Of a stretch of 64,000 nucleotides of DNA, positions 1 to 10,195 are shown one piece after another (position 1 is the first letter of the stretch; the number at the start of each line of letters is the position of its first letter). The notes under the pieces are model-generated. The model had not been told where the DNA came from and did not search any database. It saw nothing but the letters and a program-made list of their open reading frames with translations. Made by a program: the position numbers and the translations under genes. This stretch comes from Fennellomyces sp. T-0311 (lineage: Eukaryota; Mucoromycota; Mucoromycetes; Mucorales; Lichtheimiaceae), in the NCBI GenBank assembly GCA_025266875.1, contig JALLLT010000006.1, forward strand, positions 1,116,001-1,180,000. The letters are read 5' to 3'.

Positions 1-2250
1 GTCAGTGGCATCTACCAGCGTCTGGTGCCTCTGTTGCCAAAGATCGAAGAAGCTAAGGAAGAGGAGGACAGTGATACTGTACGTGGATTGTGTCGTTTGT
101 TTGTCAGTGCCGGAGAGGCCTATGTGCCTCTCATCGTTCAACACCCAGACGATCTCAGAGTGATTATGGATGGCATCATGTCGTGCACAGCATACGGTGA
201 TCTCGAAATCGTGCCAATCACCTTCAAATTCTGGAGCGAGTTGACATATGCATTGACCAATCCACGCAACGAAGCGAGCATTGCAGCTCTGACTCGATAC
301 TACGACGCATTGGTGGATATTATCATCCGACACCTGCACTATCCAGACGATATGACCAGTTGGTCGGCCGAGGAGCGAGACGACTTTCGAGAATTCAGAC
401 ACGAAATGGGCGATACTCTCAAGGACTGTTGCGTCATCCTAAAGTCGGCGCATTGCTTGAATAAGCCATCGGTGCAGCTTCAAAAGTTGCTGGCCAATCC
501 GCAAGGCGCCAAATGGCAAGACATCGAGGCTCCCTTGTTCTCTTTGCGAGCCATGGGTGCCGAGGTATCAGAGAACGAAGATCAGGTCATGCCACAGATC
601 CTGGACTTGTTAACCAAACTTCCGGACCATCCCAAGATTCGCTATGCCGCCACTCTTGTCATTTCTCGCTACACGTTCTGGACCCGCCACCACCCACAGT
701 ATATTACTTATCAGCTTAATTTCATCTCAGCCGGCTTCCAAAACGAAGAGGTTGCCGCAGCCAGTGCCTTGGCGCTCAAACATTTATGCAAAGATTGCAA
801 CGAGGTAGGATTAAAGTAGATCCGTATGAGAAAGATATGCTTACCACGTGAATCGTTAGCTTCTTATCGACTACCTATCCGAATTACATCCCTTCTATAC
901 CAGCATTATCCGTACGCTCCCCTTAAACGATGCACTCGAAGTGACCGAGGCCATTGCTCACGTATTGGCCGTGGTTCCTGTGTCTGGATTACAGAATGCG
1001 CTGCAGCAATTCTGTCTGCCACTTGCACAAGATCTGCATGGCATAGCTATCAAGGAAAACAATGCCGCCTCACATGACGAATGTCAAAAAGCATGCGGTT
1101 CGTAACATGGTTTTAAAAGAAATGAAATATGCTAACTTATCTGACATTAGATCTACTCGAGCTGATAGCAGCATTCATTGATATCATCCACCCCGATGTG
1201 CCTGTTGGCCAGCCCAATCCATGCGTCAACTTTGTCAACGAGCTGTGGCCCATTTTTGACTTGTGCTTGAAGAACCTGGGAACAAACTCACAGATATGCG
1301 AACAACTCGGCAAATGCTTCAGATACTGTGTGGAGTCGTACAAGTTGAGCTTTGTACCTCTGTTGCCGCAACTGATGGATCGTCTGGTCACTGGTTTCGA
1401 ACTGAGCGGATTCAGCATCTACCTCTACGTTTCCGGCAAGATCGTTCGTGAATATGCTGATGGTGGACAAGATAATGCGGCCGTTTGCTTCAATCTCGTG
1501 GAACGGTTGAGTCAAATCATGTTTGTCAAGGCAAGTGGTACCAAATTCGACGATATGCCTGATGGTAAGCATGTTTTCTTTTTTCGTACGAACAATCAAC
1601 TCAAAGAGGCTGTTTTTTAGTGGTGGAGGATTACTTTAAGCTGGTGACCTTTATGCTGGAAACAGCACCAACCAATCTTATTCAAAGTGCGCTGTTCCCG
1701 ACAGTATTTCAACTCGGCTTCCATGGATTGTCGATGGGAGAAACGCATGCACTTAGTGCTGTGATTGTGTTTTATCGACGATTGCTGGGCATTGCGCTGT
1801 CTGTGGATGAGCTTGTGCCTGCAGATGCTGCGCGGACCACAGCCTCAATTGGTCAGAATGGCGCACGGATCAGCGAACAGTTCAGAAACAATGGAAGTGC
1901 GTTCGTGCGACTGATCTTCACGGGCCTGATCTACCACTATACCTGGGACGTTATATCCGACATTGCATCCATCATTAAGTCGTTGGCACAAATTTTGCCC
2001 TTGGAAACAAGTGATTGGGTGGTTGCCATGGTGAGCGAAATACCAGAAGCCAATTTGTCGGCACACAACAAAAATGAGTTCCTGAACAACTACATGAGGT
2101 AAAAAAAAAACGGTTTATTGGTCTGCGCGCAAGCCAAGTCGCTAATGCCTTTATAGTACGATCAATGACAAGCAATGGGCCAAGGCTCGACGTGTGCTAT
2201 CCGACTTTATTACGTCCTATAGAAGAAAGAATGCCATTCGATCAAAGTAA
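1..2250 (+). CDS. Transportin-3/Mtr10-type importin-beta (5' truncated)
   Basis: Nuclear import receptor of the importin-beta superfamily; the Mtr10/TNPO3 group carries SR-type RNA-binding proteins into the nucleus. The gene enters the window already in frame at base 1, so the N-terminal Ran-binding part is missing. Exons: 1-804, 860-1097, 1151-1564, 1621-2098, 2157-2250, with introns of 53-58 nt and phases that all agree; the stop is TAA at 2248-2250. The translation is an all-helical HEAT-repeat array with family-typical stretches such as FKFWSELTYAL, YAATLVISRYTFWTRHHP and the helix pair around ASALALKHLCKDC. The second intron (1098-1150) uses the unusual donor GTTCGT. Only 97 bp separate its stop from the next start codon on the same strand. 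An exportin or another karyopherin is less likely because the C-terminal half matches TNPO3/Mtr10 order throughout. Confidence 0.88.
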
Positions 2251-2347
2251 AGAAAAAAGATTGACTCGCTTAATTAGCACTCAGCCTGTCGACTCTCCAC
2301 TCTCTCTTCGAACCACAGCCGTTTCACTGTAAAAAAAAAAAAATAAG

Positions 2348-4064
2348 ATGCAGATCCCGTCAATGCAGCGGCGGAATCTCGTCTTTCTGGCTGCACTAGT
2401 AATTCTATTGTTCACCGTCTTTCATTTGCATCAGTCTTCGGTTGTTGTGCCAGATGAAGTTGTCATTACTGCTCCTCCACCTCCACCACCGCCACCGCCA
2501 GCACCATCATCCCTCGATCGGCAGGAGCCGATCACGCCAGTATCTGTTGTTCCTGAATATCCTGTCCAGCTAGAGCCTTCAGCGTGCGACAAGGTTGACT
2601 TTCCATGGCTGTAAGTTACCACTGTACAGTGCGATTCAGTGTTACTAATATGCATTCAGGGCGTCGGATCGTAAGCACTGGGATGGATGGGCATCCAAAG
2701 CCATGTTCATGTCTCCGGAGGGCAACTTTACGACGAAAAATGTATTTATCAAGGAGCGCGAATCCATTTGCGTTGTGGTTTTGGTAGGCTGTCTTCTGTC
2801 CCTTGCCAGTTGAAATACTAATGGAAAGAAAGCTGGGACCCATACCTGCCAAATCGGCGATCAAACCTGAAGAGCACCTCGCTCCTGCCGATAGTCTTGT
2901 GATGACGGCGGTAGGACAATGGACACAAGTGCCTATCACTTTGCAACAGCATCCGAAACAGACCAACGTGTACTTTGCGTCGGTGCGGCTGAATCACGAA
3001 GACTTGTATCGCTTGGACACGCGCATCGAATACCGCTCATACTTTTGGGAAACCCCCACAAAGCACTATTATCGCCCGTTCCGTTTCTTGTCGTCCAACA
3101 AGCTGATCGTCAAGGCGCTACTGACGCAAAAGACGCCTGAGCTGCCTGCATGTGAACCGACAGCCATGGGAAAGGAAGGCGTGTGGATGGCCAAGGCGGA
3201 ATATCAACGTACGTATCCCTTGGACTTTTATGGCATGTTTGGTGTTGCACAGGAGGACCATGCAGTCAACAATCGCCTGTATGTACCCAACGGTTGTCGT
3301 CCGCAGTACATCAGCACGGGTCAGGCGGCACAGTGTCTGGAAGGCAAGGTGGTGCATGTTTGGGCTGATAACAATCTGCGCAGGTAAGACAGGAGGCGCG
3401 TCATTTCATGTGAACATATAGCTCATCCACATGCAAAAGAAACCTGAAGGTGTTCAGCAGTGGCAATCGATGGTGCAGCGACCCGACGGATGTGGAATGC
3501 ATCTGTAACGACGACGACGAGGATCACGAAGAACTATACCCCTGGGCCATCGACCCCGATGTTCCGCTGGTGATCAACAAGACATGGCATGCCAGTACGG
3601 AATTCTACTTCAACCGAGTCGACAGCATCCTGTCTCGTGACTGGAAGCAGGAGATCAAAGTGGGCAGCCAAAAGAGTCAAGCGGATATCGTGATTGTTGG
3701 CTTTGGAAACGACGACGCAGCACTGCGACACGTATCACCTGTTCGCTTCCAACATGCTCTCAATGACCTTCTATCCTACCTGGTCTACACCGTCTACCCC
3801 ACCCAGCGCATTATTGTTCGCACGCCGCAGTTCTTCTGCTGTGGCTCAATCTATGCGTCGTCGTGGAATTCCGGTCGGAGCGAGGCATTTACAAAGGCTG
3901 TTCGCGACACAGTTGAGCAGTTCCCAAGCGTTTATCTGTGGGACGTCCACCGTCTTGGTATGCCTGAGCATATGTGTGTGGCCACTGCAGGCACTGCTTA
4001 CACCACCCGCAGCGTGTTGAACGTGGAGAATCTTCAGCTGTGGAACCTTGTGTGCGCGCCATAA
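2348..4064 (+). CDS. Type II membrane protein with NXPE/PC-esterase-like SGNH domain, catalytic Ser apparently lost
   Basis: Predicted Golgi or secretory type II membrane protein of 520 aa. Exons: 2348-2610, 2660-2783, 2833-3383, 3440-4064 (49, 49 and 56-nt introns; the second has a TACTAAT branch site). Residues 10-27 form one membrane anchor (LVFLAALVILLFTVF), followed by a poly-Pro linker. The C-terminal half looks like the NXPE/TBL PC-esterase fold: a Cys-rich block ending CLEGKVVHVWADNNLRR corresponds to the family's C-L-x-GK-x-(hydrophobic)-GDS-x-x-R block. The GDS nucleophile position reads A-D-N here, so the Ser is replaced. A late D-V-H (WDVHRLG) resembles the Asp-His part of an SGNH triad. 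Such proteins modify or bind glycans; whether this one is catalytic is doubtful. Part of the gene is duplicated as a relic at about 5548-5965. The family assignment is tentative. Confidence 0.6.
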
Positions 4065-5085
4065 ATAAACATCATCAAAGACCCCCATCCATCATCTCCC
4101 GTCATCCCATTTTTCATATAGACATTTTCGTTAAGTTTTTTTTTATTCTCTCTTATCTGTACTACTTGTTGAATATACTCTTTTCTTTTTTCACCTCGCC
4201 CACGTGTCTCTGCACCATGATAGCCATCGTTACCCAAAGATGATCATCCGTCACCACCACTCGATTGTTTATTTGCTACTTGTGGTTGAACCACCTTGAT
4301 CGCAGGATCACACACCGCCATCGTATCAGTGTTCGTCAACATCCGATTGGATGAGCCCTTAGCTTCTAGATCGACACACGATTACAACCCGTTCACCAGT
4401 CGTGGCATGTACATCCCCTGTGCTTTGTGTCGTGCTCTTATCCGACAATTGGGCTTGCGTAGACGCTCCGTTGCATTGGCTTATTCATTCAATGTATGCA
4501 TAGATGATCCTTCCCTTTTTGCACCATACTCGGATTATTCAATCAACCTTCGATTATACAGTGCGCTCGAACGATAAACTGACTAAATGGACGCACCTTC
4601 TCAGTTTGGAAAGTCCCTTGAAATTTAGAGGTGTGTATGTCAGGAAATGCGTTGCGTTGATATTACAAATTCCATGTGGTTATCATACTATAACGCAATG
4701 ATGACTGTACGTAATCTTATCCCTTAGTGTGAGATTAACATGCACAAAGCCGATTCTCAGATGTCAACTGGATGCACATTTTGTGATGAATGCAGTATTA
4801 TTATGGTACGCAAATGAATCAAAGTGTCGTAGACTGATGACAGCAATGCGTGCCATGTAAACACTGGTTGTTAGCCTATACACGCGACTTTTTGTTTAGA
4901 GATGTTTTTTGTTGACGCATTATGCACCGCAATTAAACAAAAGGAGAACTGATAGAAACATAAGGTCATCGGTTCACCTGCGATGCTTTACGTGCAGAAA
5001 CCAGTTTACGATCGCATACTTTAGCGCATAAACGTTGCATTTTGTATTATTTTTGCTCTGACGAAGCTTATATTGTTTCTTATGT
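4065..5085. other. AT-rich intergenic stretch, no supported gene
   Basis: About 1 kb between the PC-esterase-like gene and the MITE. The first ~120 bases (4078-4190) are the 3' flank of that gene and are repeated, with changes, at about 5845-5965. A 93-codon open frame at 4296-4577 has no recognisable domain and no splice context, so I do not call it a gene. Confidence 0.5.
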
Positions 5086-5087
5086 TA

Positions 5088-5259
5088 CAGTGGCCACTTT
5101 ATATAACGATATGATGGCGCATCGAAAATTATATCGTTATATCAAAATATCCTTATATAAAATGGGATTTGGCAGTGATTACCGTTTCGGTGCATCGAAA
5201 ATTGTATCCTTATATCGAACTATCGTTATATAAAATATCATTATATGAAGCGGCCACTG
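5088..5259. mobile_element. 172-bp MITE, Tc1/mariner (pogo/Tigger-like), TA target duplication
   Basis: The element begins CAGTGGCCACTT and ends AAGCGGCCACTG, so its termini are inverted repeats; about 25 bp can be paired with three mismatches. It is flanked on both sides by TA (5086-5087 and 5260-5261), the target duplication of Tc1/mariner transposases, and a CAGT terminus is typical of the pogo/Tigger branch. The inside is very AT-rich and non-coding, so it would need a transposase from elsewhere. It also contains a diverged direct repeat of about 45 bp (5119-5163 and 5192-5236, each starting GCATCGAAAATT). No second copy was seen in this window. Confidence 0.8.
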
Positions 5260-5547
5260 TAGATGGTTGATTCACACTGCTGCATGTGGATTGAATGAAG
5301 TATTTCTTCTTTTGCGAGTGGAGATGTATTGGTTGTTCATCAGAAATTACGCCGAAGCTGCTAAAAATATCACTCGGTACGTATTACTTCCGGAACCCAT
5401 TCAAAAAACAAGCTATTCCAAATATATATATGCATATACACCTAGGAGGAAAAAGCTGTCAAAAGTTCATCATGCAATTCACAACAGCTATTAGAAAGCG
5501 CTCAAGTTTTTTTTTCGAGCGTATACCCAAGAAGCAAACTGGTGCCA

Positions 5548-5965
5548 TGGAAAATGTCGATAACCGCAGGGCGACACATGTCACCTGCATGCTTTTCATC
5601 ATGCATAAAGTCAACTACTATCCTGCCTGATCTACAGCCGAAACGATCATTGTTCGCACGGCTCAACTCTGTGATACGATTCTTAACATCATATTATTCA
5701 ATTAAGAAAACGAACCGGGTTCAAATCAATCAATCCATCTTTTCCTCGGTTAGCCACATGTGTGACCCACTCTCTACTTTTGCTGCAGGCACCTTTGGGC
5801 CAAATGTGGAGAGTCCACAGCTGTAAAACCTTATTGCGCGGTTACCCCCATCCATCATTTCCCGTCATCCACATATTTTCCGTCAGTTTTTTTTTATATA
5901 GACATATTTCGCTTAAGGTTTTTTTTTCCTTGCTCTCTACTAATCTGTACTACTTTGACGTTTTT
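5548..5965 (+). pseudogene. Decayed partial duplicate of the upstream PC-esterase-like gene
   Basis: Bases 5548-5965 align, with many substitutions and indels, to 3701-4185, which is the end of the last exon plus the 3' flank of the gene at 2348-4064. Anchors in the same order: GCGACAC.T.TCACCTG (5571 versus 3725), ATTGTTCGCACG (5650 versus 3812), TGCAGGCAC (near 5785 versus 3986), CAGCTGT (5818 versus 4036), ACCCCCATCCATCAT (5845 versus 4081) and ATCTGTACTACTT (5943 versus 4156). No open frame survives: stops and frameshifts break it throughout. It lies about 1.5 kb downstream in the same orientation, so it fits an old tandem duplication whose 5' part has decayed beyond recognition or been deleted. 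The MITE lies between parent and copy. Confidence 0.75.
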
Positions 5966-6383
5966 ACATATTGAAAGAGTTCCTGATTGCTTGTTCATGG
6001 AAAAAGCAACGTCAATGAAAAAGTAGAAGGGTTGTTTATTGCTATATTTGGATATACAGAAAGATTGTCCCGAGCGATGAACTGGCAGACAACACGTTTC
6101 AGTCAAAACCTTTTGGTTACCTAATGGTCGGTGTTCAGCCGTCAATCCAATTTCCGATTGGGTGATTTGTATTGTAATGCATTTCAAAAAAAAAAAAAAT
6201 TCCTGACTTGGGAGAACTGTTCTACAAGTTCAAATCAGGATGCCACCAATGTGGGCTTTGCTTGTGGAAACTTTTAATTCGGATGATTTGAACAGTTTTT
6301 ATGCCGTCCACTTGCAAGGGTATGATGCGCCTTTTGTTGATGAGAAACAAACGTAATCATGATGTGAGAACGTTATTTTAGGG

Positions 6384-6389
6384 TATAAA
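6384..6389 (+). promoter_or_regulatory. TATA box of the metallothionein gene
   Basis: TATAAA (within GGGTATAAAGCGGG) lies 46 bp before the metallothionein start codon at 6435, a spacing expected for a TATA-driven inducible gene with a short leader. I could not identify a metal-response element with confidence. Confidence 0.6.
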
Positions 6390-6434
6390 GCGGGTCTTCT
6401 ATTTTTCTTTTGTTTATGTAACACTCTTTACGAA

Positions 6435-6788
6435 ATGGCCTGCCCTTGTACAAAGAACGATAGTTGCACGTAAAATATCCCTTGGTCCTACGTTGGAAGA
6501 CAGCGGTTTTTGACGAATGAGTAGATGCCAAACAACAAACCAGTGTAAATGCGGAACTGATTGTGCTTGCAAAGACTGCAAGGCCATGCACAAGCAGAAC
6601 TGTGCTTGCAAAGGTAAATACCCTCGATTATAAAATAACGTTTATGAAAAAACGGCGCTAAATGCGGCTGGCATTGTTATAGGTTCCGGACATGGTATCT
6701 AGGAATAAAATAAGCTTTCCCCAAATATATACAACTGACTGTTTTTTTACGTTTAGGCTGCTCCTGCCAAGGTGAATGCAAGTGCTGA
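6435..6788 (+). CDS. Metallothionein, 51 aa, three exons
   Basis: A tiny cysteine-rich metal-binding protein assembled from three exons: 6435-6469, 6525-6613 and 6757-6788 (introns 55 and 143 nt, GT/AG, phases 2 and 1). The spliced product has 51 residues, 15 of them Cys, almost all in C-x-C or C-x-x-C pairs (it begins MACPCTKNDSCTCQ and ends CSCQGECKC), with no aromatic residue and one His. This composition defines metallothioneins, which buffer Cu/Zn/Cd in the cytosol. Without splicing no frame longer than a few dozen codons exists, so automatic ORF calls miss it. A TATA box sits at 6384. The gene converges on the SFP1-like gene. An alternative shorter reading starts at ATG 6517 and skips exon 1; the three-exon model is better because it uses the TATA-proximal ATG and adds four Cys in register. 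Confidence 0.85.
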
Positions 6789-6995
6789 AAAAGCATACAC
6801 AAGATGATCAAAAGTTGCACATTGTATCACATTTTTTTAGTTAAAAAATAAAAAAAATACTATACTTTTTTAATACATACAGAAAAAACAAACACTTTTT
6901 AGAAGCAAAATCAACAAACTTTTTGGGGGAGAAGGGTTGCGAGAGAGAGAGAGAGAGAACTATAATATAGGGCGGGATGGATATAAATATACAAA

Positions 6996-8123
6996 TTAGA
7001 AAAGGGTAGCAAGCGAGGCGGCAGACATGACGGGGGAAGCCTGGGGGGACACTTCAGGCGAGGAGGCATTAGAAGAAGAGGATGAGAACTGGGCAAAGGC
7101 TGGCGAAGCAAACAGGGACGAGCCAAAGTTGGCGAGCGTGTGGTTCAAAGCGGCCATGTGAGAATGCTCAATGTGGTACTTTAAGCCGTTCAGGTTCTTG
7201 TAGCGCTTGCCGCAGTCGCCAATGGTACACTGATAAGGCTTGGAGGCAATGTTCTCGCTCTCGTCGGTAACGAGGTCGCAGTGACCATGTTGGTTGTGAT
7301 ATTTGAGACCGTTGGGGTTCTTGTATGCCTTTTGACAGCCTGGCACATTGCACTTGTATGGTTTGTCGGCATTCGCGTCTATTTTGTGTCTGTGGTTATT
7401 TATACGATCATTTGTAAACATTTTGACGACAAGACATACTTGTGTTGGCGGAAGCAAGTAAAGCACCTGCTTGAGCAAGGAAGTCTTCATCGGTAAGGAT
7501 GGGTGTAGGGAGATCACCACCGGTGGCCATCGCCAGCTTCTTGGCGGCTGACTGTGTCAACAAATCCAAAGCACTGGGCTGCGGGGCGTATTGTTGGTAC
7601 GAACGCTTCTTGCCGACCTTCTTGGGCTCTTCTTCTTGGGGCTCCTCTTTGGAAGTCAGCGACAAGGGAGACAAGGTAGCACTGTTGTACAAGTCGGAGA
7701 GATACGCGGCCGCCTTCTTCTTCAAAGCATCACAGCTTTCATCATCCAAAGTAGGGCTACTGGGGACCGAAGACGACGCACTGGGAGGCGACCAGAAGCT
7801 CTGATCGTCGTCGTCCTCCTCTTCCAAGCGCACATGACATTCTTCATAGTGCTGCAACAGATCGTGAAGATCACTTAGGACCAGCCCGCAACAAGAGAAA
7901 TCACGACAGAACGCTGCTTCCAGTTCACGCGACTCAAACGCATCTTTGACATCGGTCTGGGGAGCGCACAGTTGGAAGTCGTACGCACTGAGGCGAATGG
8001 TCAGCGTCTTTGGGCGCGGGTTGGCTTCATGCATTAAAGAACTTACTCAAAGTTGATGTCCTGGTTGGGAACAGTGATGGTGCTCATGCGGCGGACAGAG
8101 TTGTATTCGATAGGCACTGGCAT
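6996..8123 (-). CDS. SFP1-like split C2H2 zinc-finger transcription factor
   Basis: Transcription factor of 335 aa. Exons (complement): 8123-8047, 7987-7440, 7378-6996; introns are 59 and 61 nt, the first with a CTGAC branch site. Two C2H2 fingers lie near residues 216-241 and 257-282 (YKCNVPGCQKAYKNPNGLKY and YQCTIGDCGKRYKNLNGLKY), separated by a spacer of about 15 residues. That paired pattern with NGLKYH is the SFP1 (split finger protein) signature; in yeasts this family controls ribosome biogenesis and cell size downstream of TOR and PKA. A third, atypical Cys/His cluster (FCRDFSCCG...LLQHYEECH) lies near residue 60. The middle is acidic and Ser/Pro-rich; the C-terminus after the fingers is Ala/Ser-rich. 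The start (MPVPIEYN) is the first ATG of the exon that splices in frame. A TATA-like element on the same strand lies near 8300. Confidence 0.88.
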
Positions 8124-8799
8124 GTTGTTATGTGTGTTTTTGATATAGAGATTAATGCAATAATGAAATGACGAGGAGGGGGATGAGAAGGATGAAAGAG
8201 ATGAAAAAGGGGGGAGAAGAGGATGCTGAGAGGGTATGCTTATGAATGTGCCGAGTGGAAAGGTCGAACAAGAAAAAAGTTGAAAGTGCTGGTGCATTTT
8301 ATATAGCCCAGTCATCCCCCCTTCCACTCTTGTTCGTTACACAGCGTAACACAGAATGGTCCCGGAATCCCAAATTTCAAATTGGAAAAAGGGACCTTTC
8401 CCGCTCAACCTTTTTTTTTGGAAAAAGAGATCAAACGCCTCATGCCTGTCTCTCTTTTCCTGCTGCCCTGCCTCTCTACTTCCAGAGCCGGTCCGTCAAA
8501 GCAAGGCGGCAGAGAGGAAGCCGCCGGACACGTAGAAAGTTCAAGGCGATCGGTCTGCCCGAGAAGGGGGGTTACTTTAGTAAACTTTCGATGTTTCATC
8601 CCACTTGTTTCTCCGCCGCCAACCTCTTCCATTGGTTATGTTTGGCTCAACCCTTCCCGACAACAACAACGATCGGGCGGACCAACCGAACTTACGTTTA
8701 CGCGTGCATGTGCTGTCATGTTGGCTGGGCTTGTTGCCATGGCAATTGAAGGTGAAAAGGAAGGAGTTGTATGTCAAAATCGATTCCGGGTTTAGAGTG

Positions 8800-8837
<38 letters not shown>

Positions 8838-9649
8838 CACAACACGCGTTGCATACATGTAGACACACATGATTCATGCCAATCCTTTTCAAACTACTCT
8901 TAATTAGCATCGTTAGTCCGATTCGGCTAACGATACATTATTTTTTAGACTACATTGAAATCATATCCAAAACATGCAGGGACTCTCCGTTTCCGCGAAT
9001 AGACGCTCAGGTCAAGCTGGGGAGCCAGACCAGGCTTTTCAGGGGGTGAAGAAATGGCAGATCCTGTTCGCTTTTTGACGACTCATCATTGTCATGCAGA
9101 AACCGGTCGTTTTGTTTTGTTGTTTGCGATGCCCTAGCTGCAAGGCGGAAACAAAAATATAATATCTCGATATATTATAATGGACTCAGTTCATGCGTCT
9201 CTCTTTTGGACTCGCTCTTTTTCTGTCCAACGCACAAGGCCAGCTTGTATTCAATCGCTGCCGAGGCTGCTATCCCCGTTTAGGCAGTAGGTTCTCTATT
9301 TTCAAATAGACATAAAGAGTGATCGGTTGTCCCACCCGAAAAAAGTTGAAGGGCCGCCACACCTTTTCGAAGTTCGTGGAATAGCGTCATAAGGAAATGC
9401 CTTTTGACCTCACGTGAAGTGCTCTGGTCGGCTTTTTCCTGTCGCACAAGCGAAAAAAACATAGTCCGGTGTCAATAAAGCTGCTGTGTTTATTATGCCT
9501 GCTTTCGAAAGAAAGACCGTAATTTGTCTTAGTGTAGGGTCGTAAGCCAATAAGAGAAACTGAAACTTACACAGCACCAATTGAATTCGCACAATGCAAA
9601 AGAACTATTTTCCCCCTTCTCTCCCCGCGCCTCTCTCTTTTTTTCCACA
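8124..9649. other. Divergent promoter region between SFP1-like and Gemin7-like genes
   Basis: About 1.5 kb without a supportable gene; open frames here are low-complexity. It holds pyrimidine-rich stretches, a TATATA motif near 8298 positioned for the minus-strand SFP1-like gene, and the dinucleotide repeat listed separately. It probably serves as the long 5' leader and promoter of the zinc-finger gene and the promoter of the Gemin7-like gene. Confidence 0.5.
8801..8834. repeat. (CA)17 microsatellite
   Basis: Seventeen uninterrupted CA dinucleotides in the intergenic region; a likely length-polymorphic marker. Confidence 0.95.
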
Positions 9650-9907
9650 ATGAACGACCAAGAATTGCAAAAGTCGCGTTACCTTCATTTCTTTCGCGCC
9701 ATCGCCCAAGGCCCCGACAACAAGGCTGAATTTGTGTTGTGTGGCAACACGTGTGTGAAAGGGTGTATCATGGCAACCGACAGCCAGAACAACCGCTTTT
9801 TAGTGCGAGATCTGGAGACTCCTACTGGGTTATATGAAAAGGCGGTCCTGCGAGGCACTGATGTCGAATTGATTGAGATCCCCCAACGCGATTGGCTTAT
9901 CGGCTAA
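9650..9907 (+). CDS. Gemin7-like SMN-complex subunit
   Basis: Single-exon protein of 85 aa with an Sm-like beta fold pattern. The block RYLHFFRAI near the N-terminus and LETPTGLYEKAVLRGTDVEL near the C-terminus follow the Gemin7 pattern (RYLRxLxA ... LQTPIGVQAEALLRCSDI). Gemin7 pairs with Gemin6 as an Sm-like dimer in the SMN complex that loads Sm rings onto spliceosomal snRNAs in the cytoplasm. I chose the ATG at 9650 because it follows a pyrimidine-rich leader and gives MNDQELQKSRYLHF; an in-frame upstream codon at 9581 would add 23 residues with no family match. SMN-complex subunits are absent from budding yeast but are reported from some early-diverging fungi. Alternatives are another small Sm-like protein; the TP-G-...-AxLR-x-(T/S)D motif favours Gemin7. 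Confidence 0.72.
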   Translation: MNDQELQKSRYLHFFRAIAQGPDNKAEFVLCGNTCVKGCIMATDSQNNRFLVRDLETPTGLYEKAVLRGTDVELIEIPQRDWLIG

Positions 9908-10195
9908 TCTTGGTAACCGGAGTAGAAAAAAAATTTTTTTTGCAAGGAACGAAAAACTGGACCTATAAAAGCGGTGGCTTCTTGGTCTATGAAACTTCTC
10001 AGCTTGTTCGGCTGACGGTCCTCCGAATACCCTTTTATTTCTTCTCCACTTTCATATTTTTAATAAAACATCCCTCATCCGCATATACATATCACGGGAT
10101 CAAGTAAATATTATGCGTTTTGACATGTCATAGGAAACTAATCACACAAAAAAGGGCATTGTACATAATATACACACAACTGCATCACATCAAAA

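Noticed and set aside
2620..2660. Palindrome CACTGTACAGTG in an intron, considered as a transposon end
   Set aside because: Only 12 bp, no partner terminus or target duplication.
5700..5740. GGTTCAAATC, a match to the tRNA B box
   Set aside because: No A box at the right distance and the flanking bases do not form T-arm or acceptor stems; it lies in the decayed duplicate.
8246..8749. 167-codon open frame on the + strand
   Set aside because: Low-complexity composition, no domain, and lies in the promoter between divergent genes.
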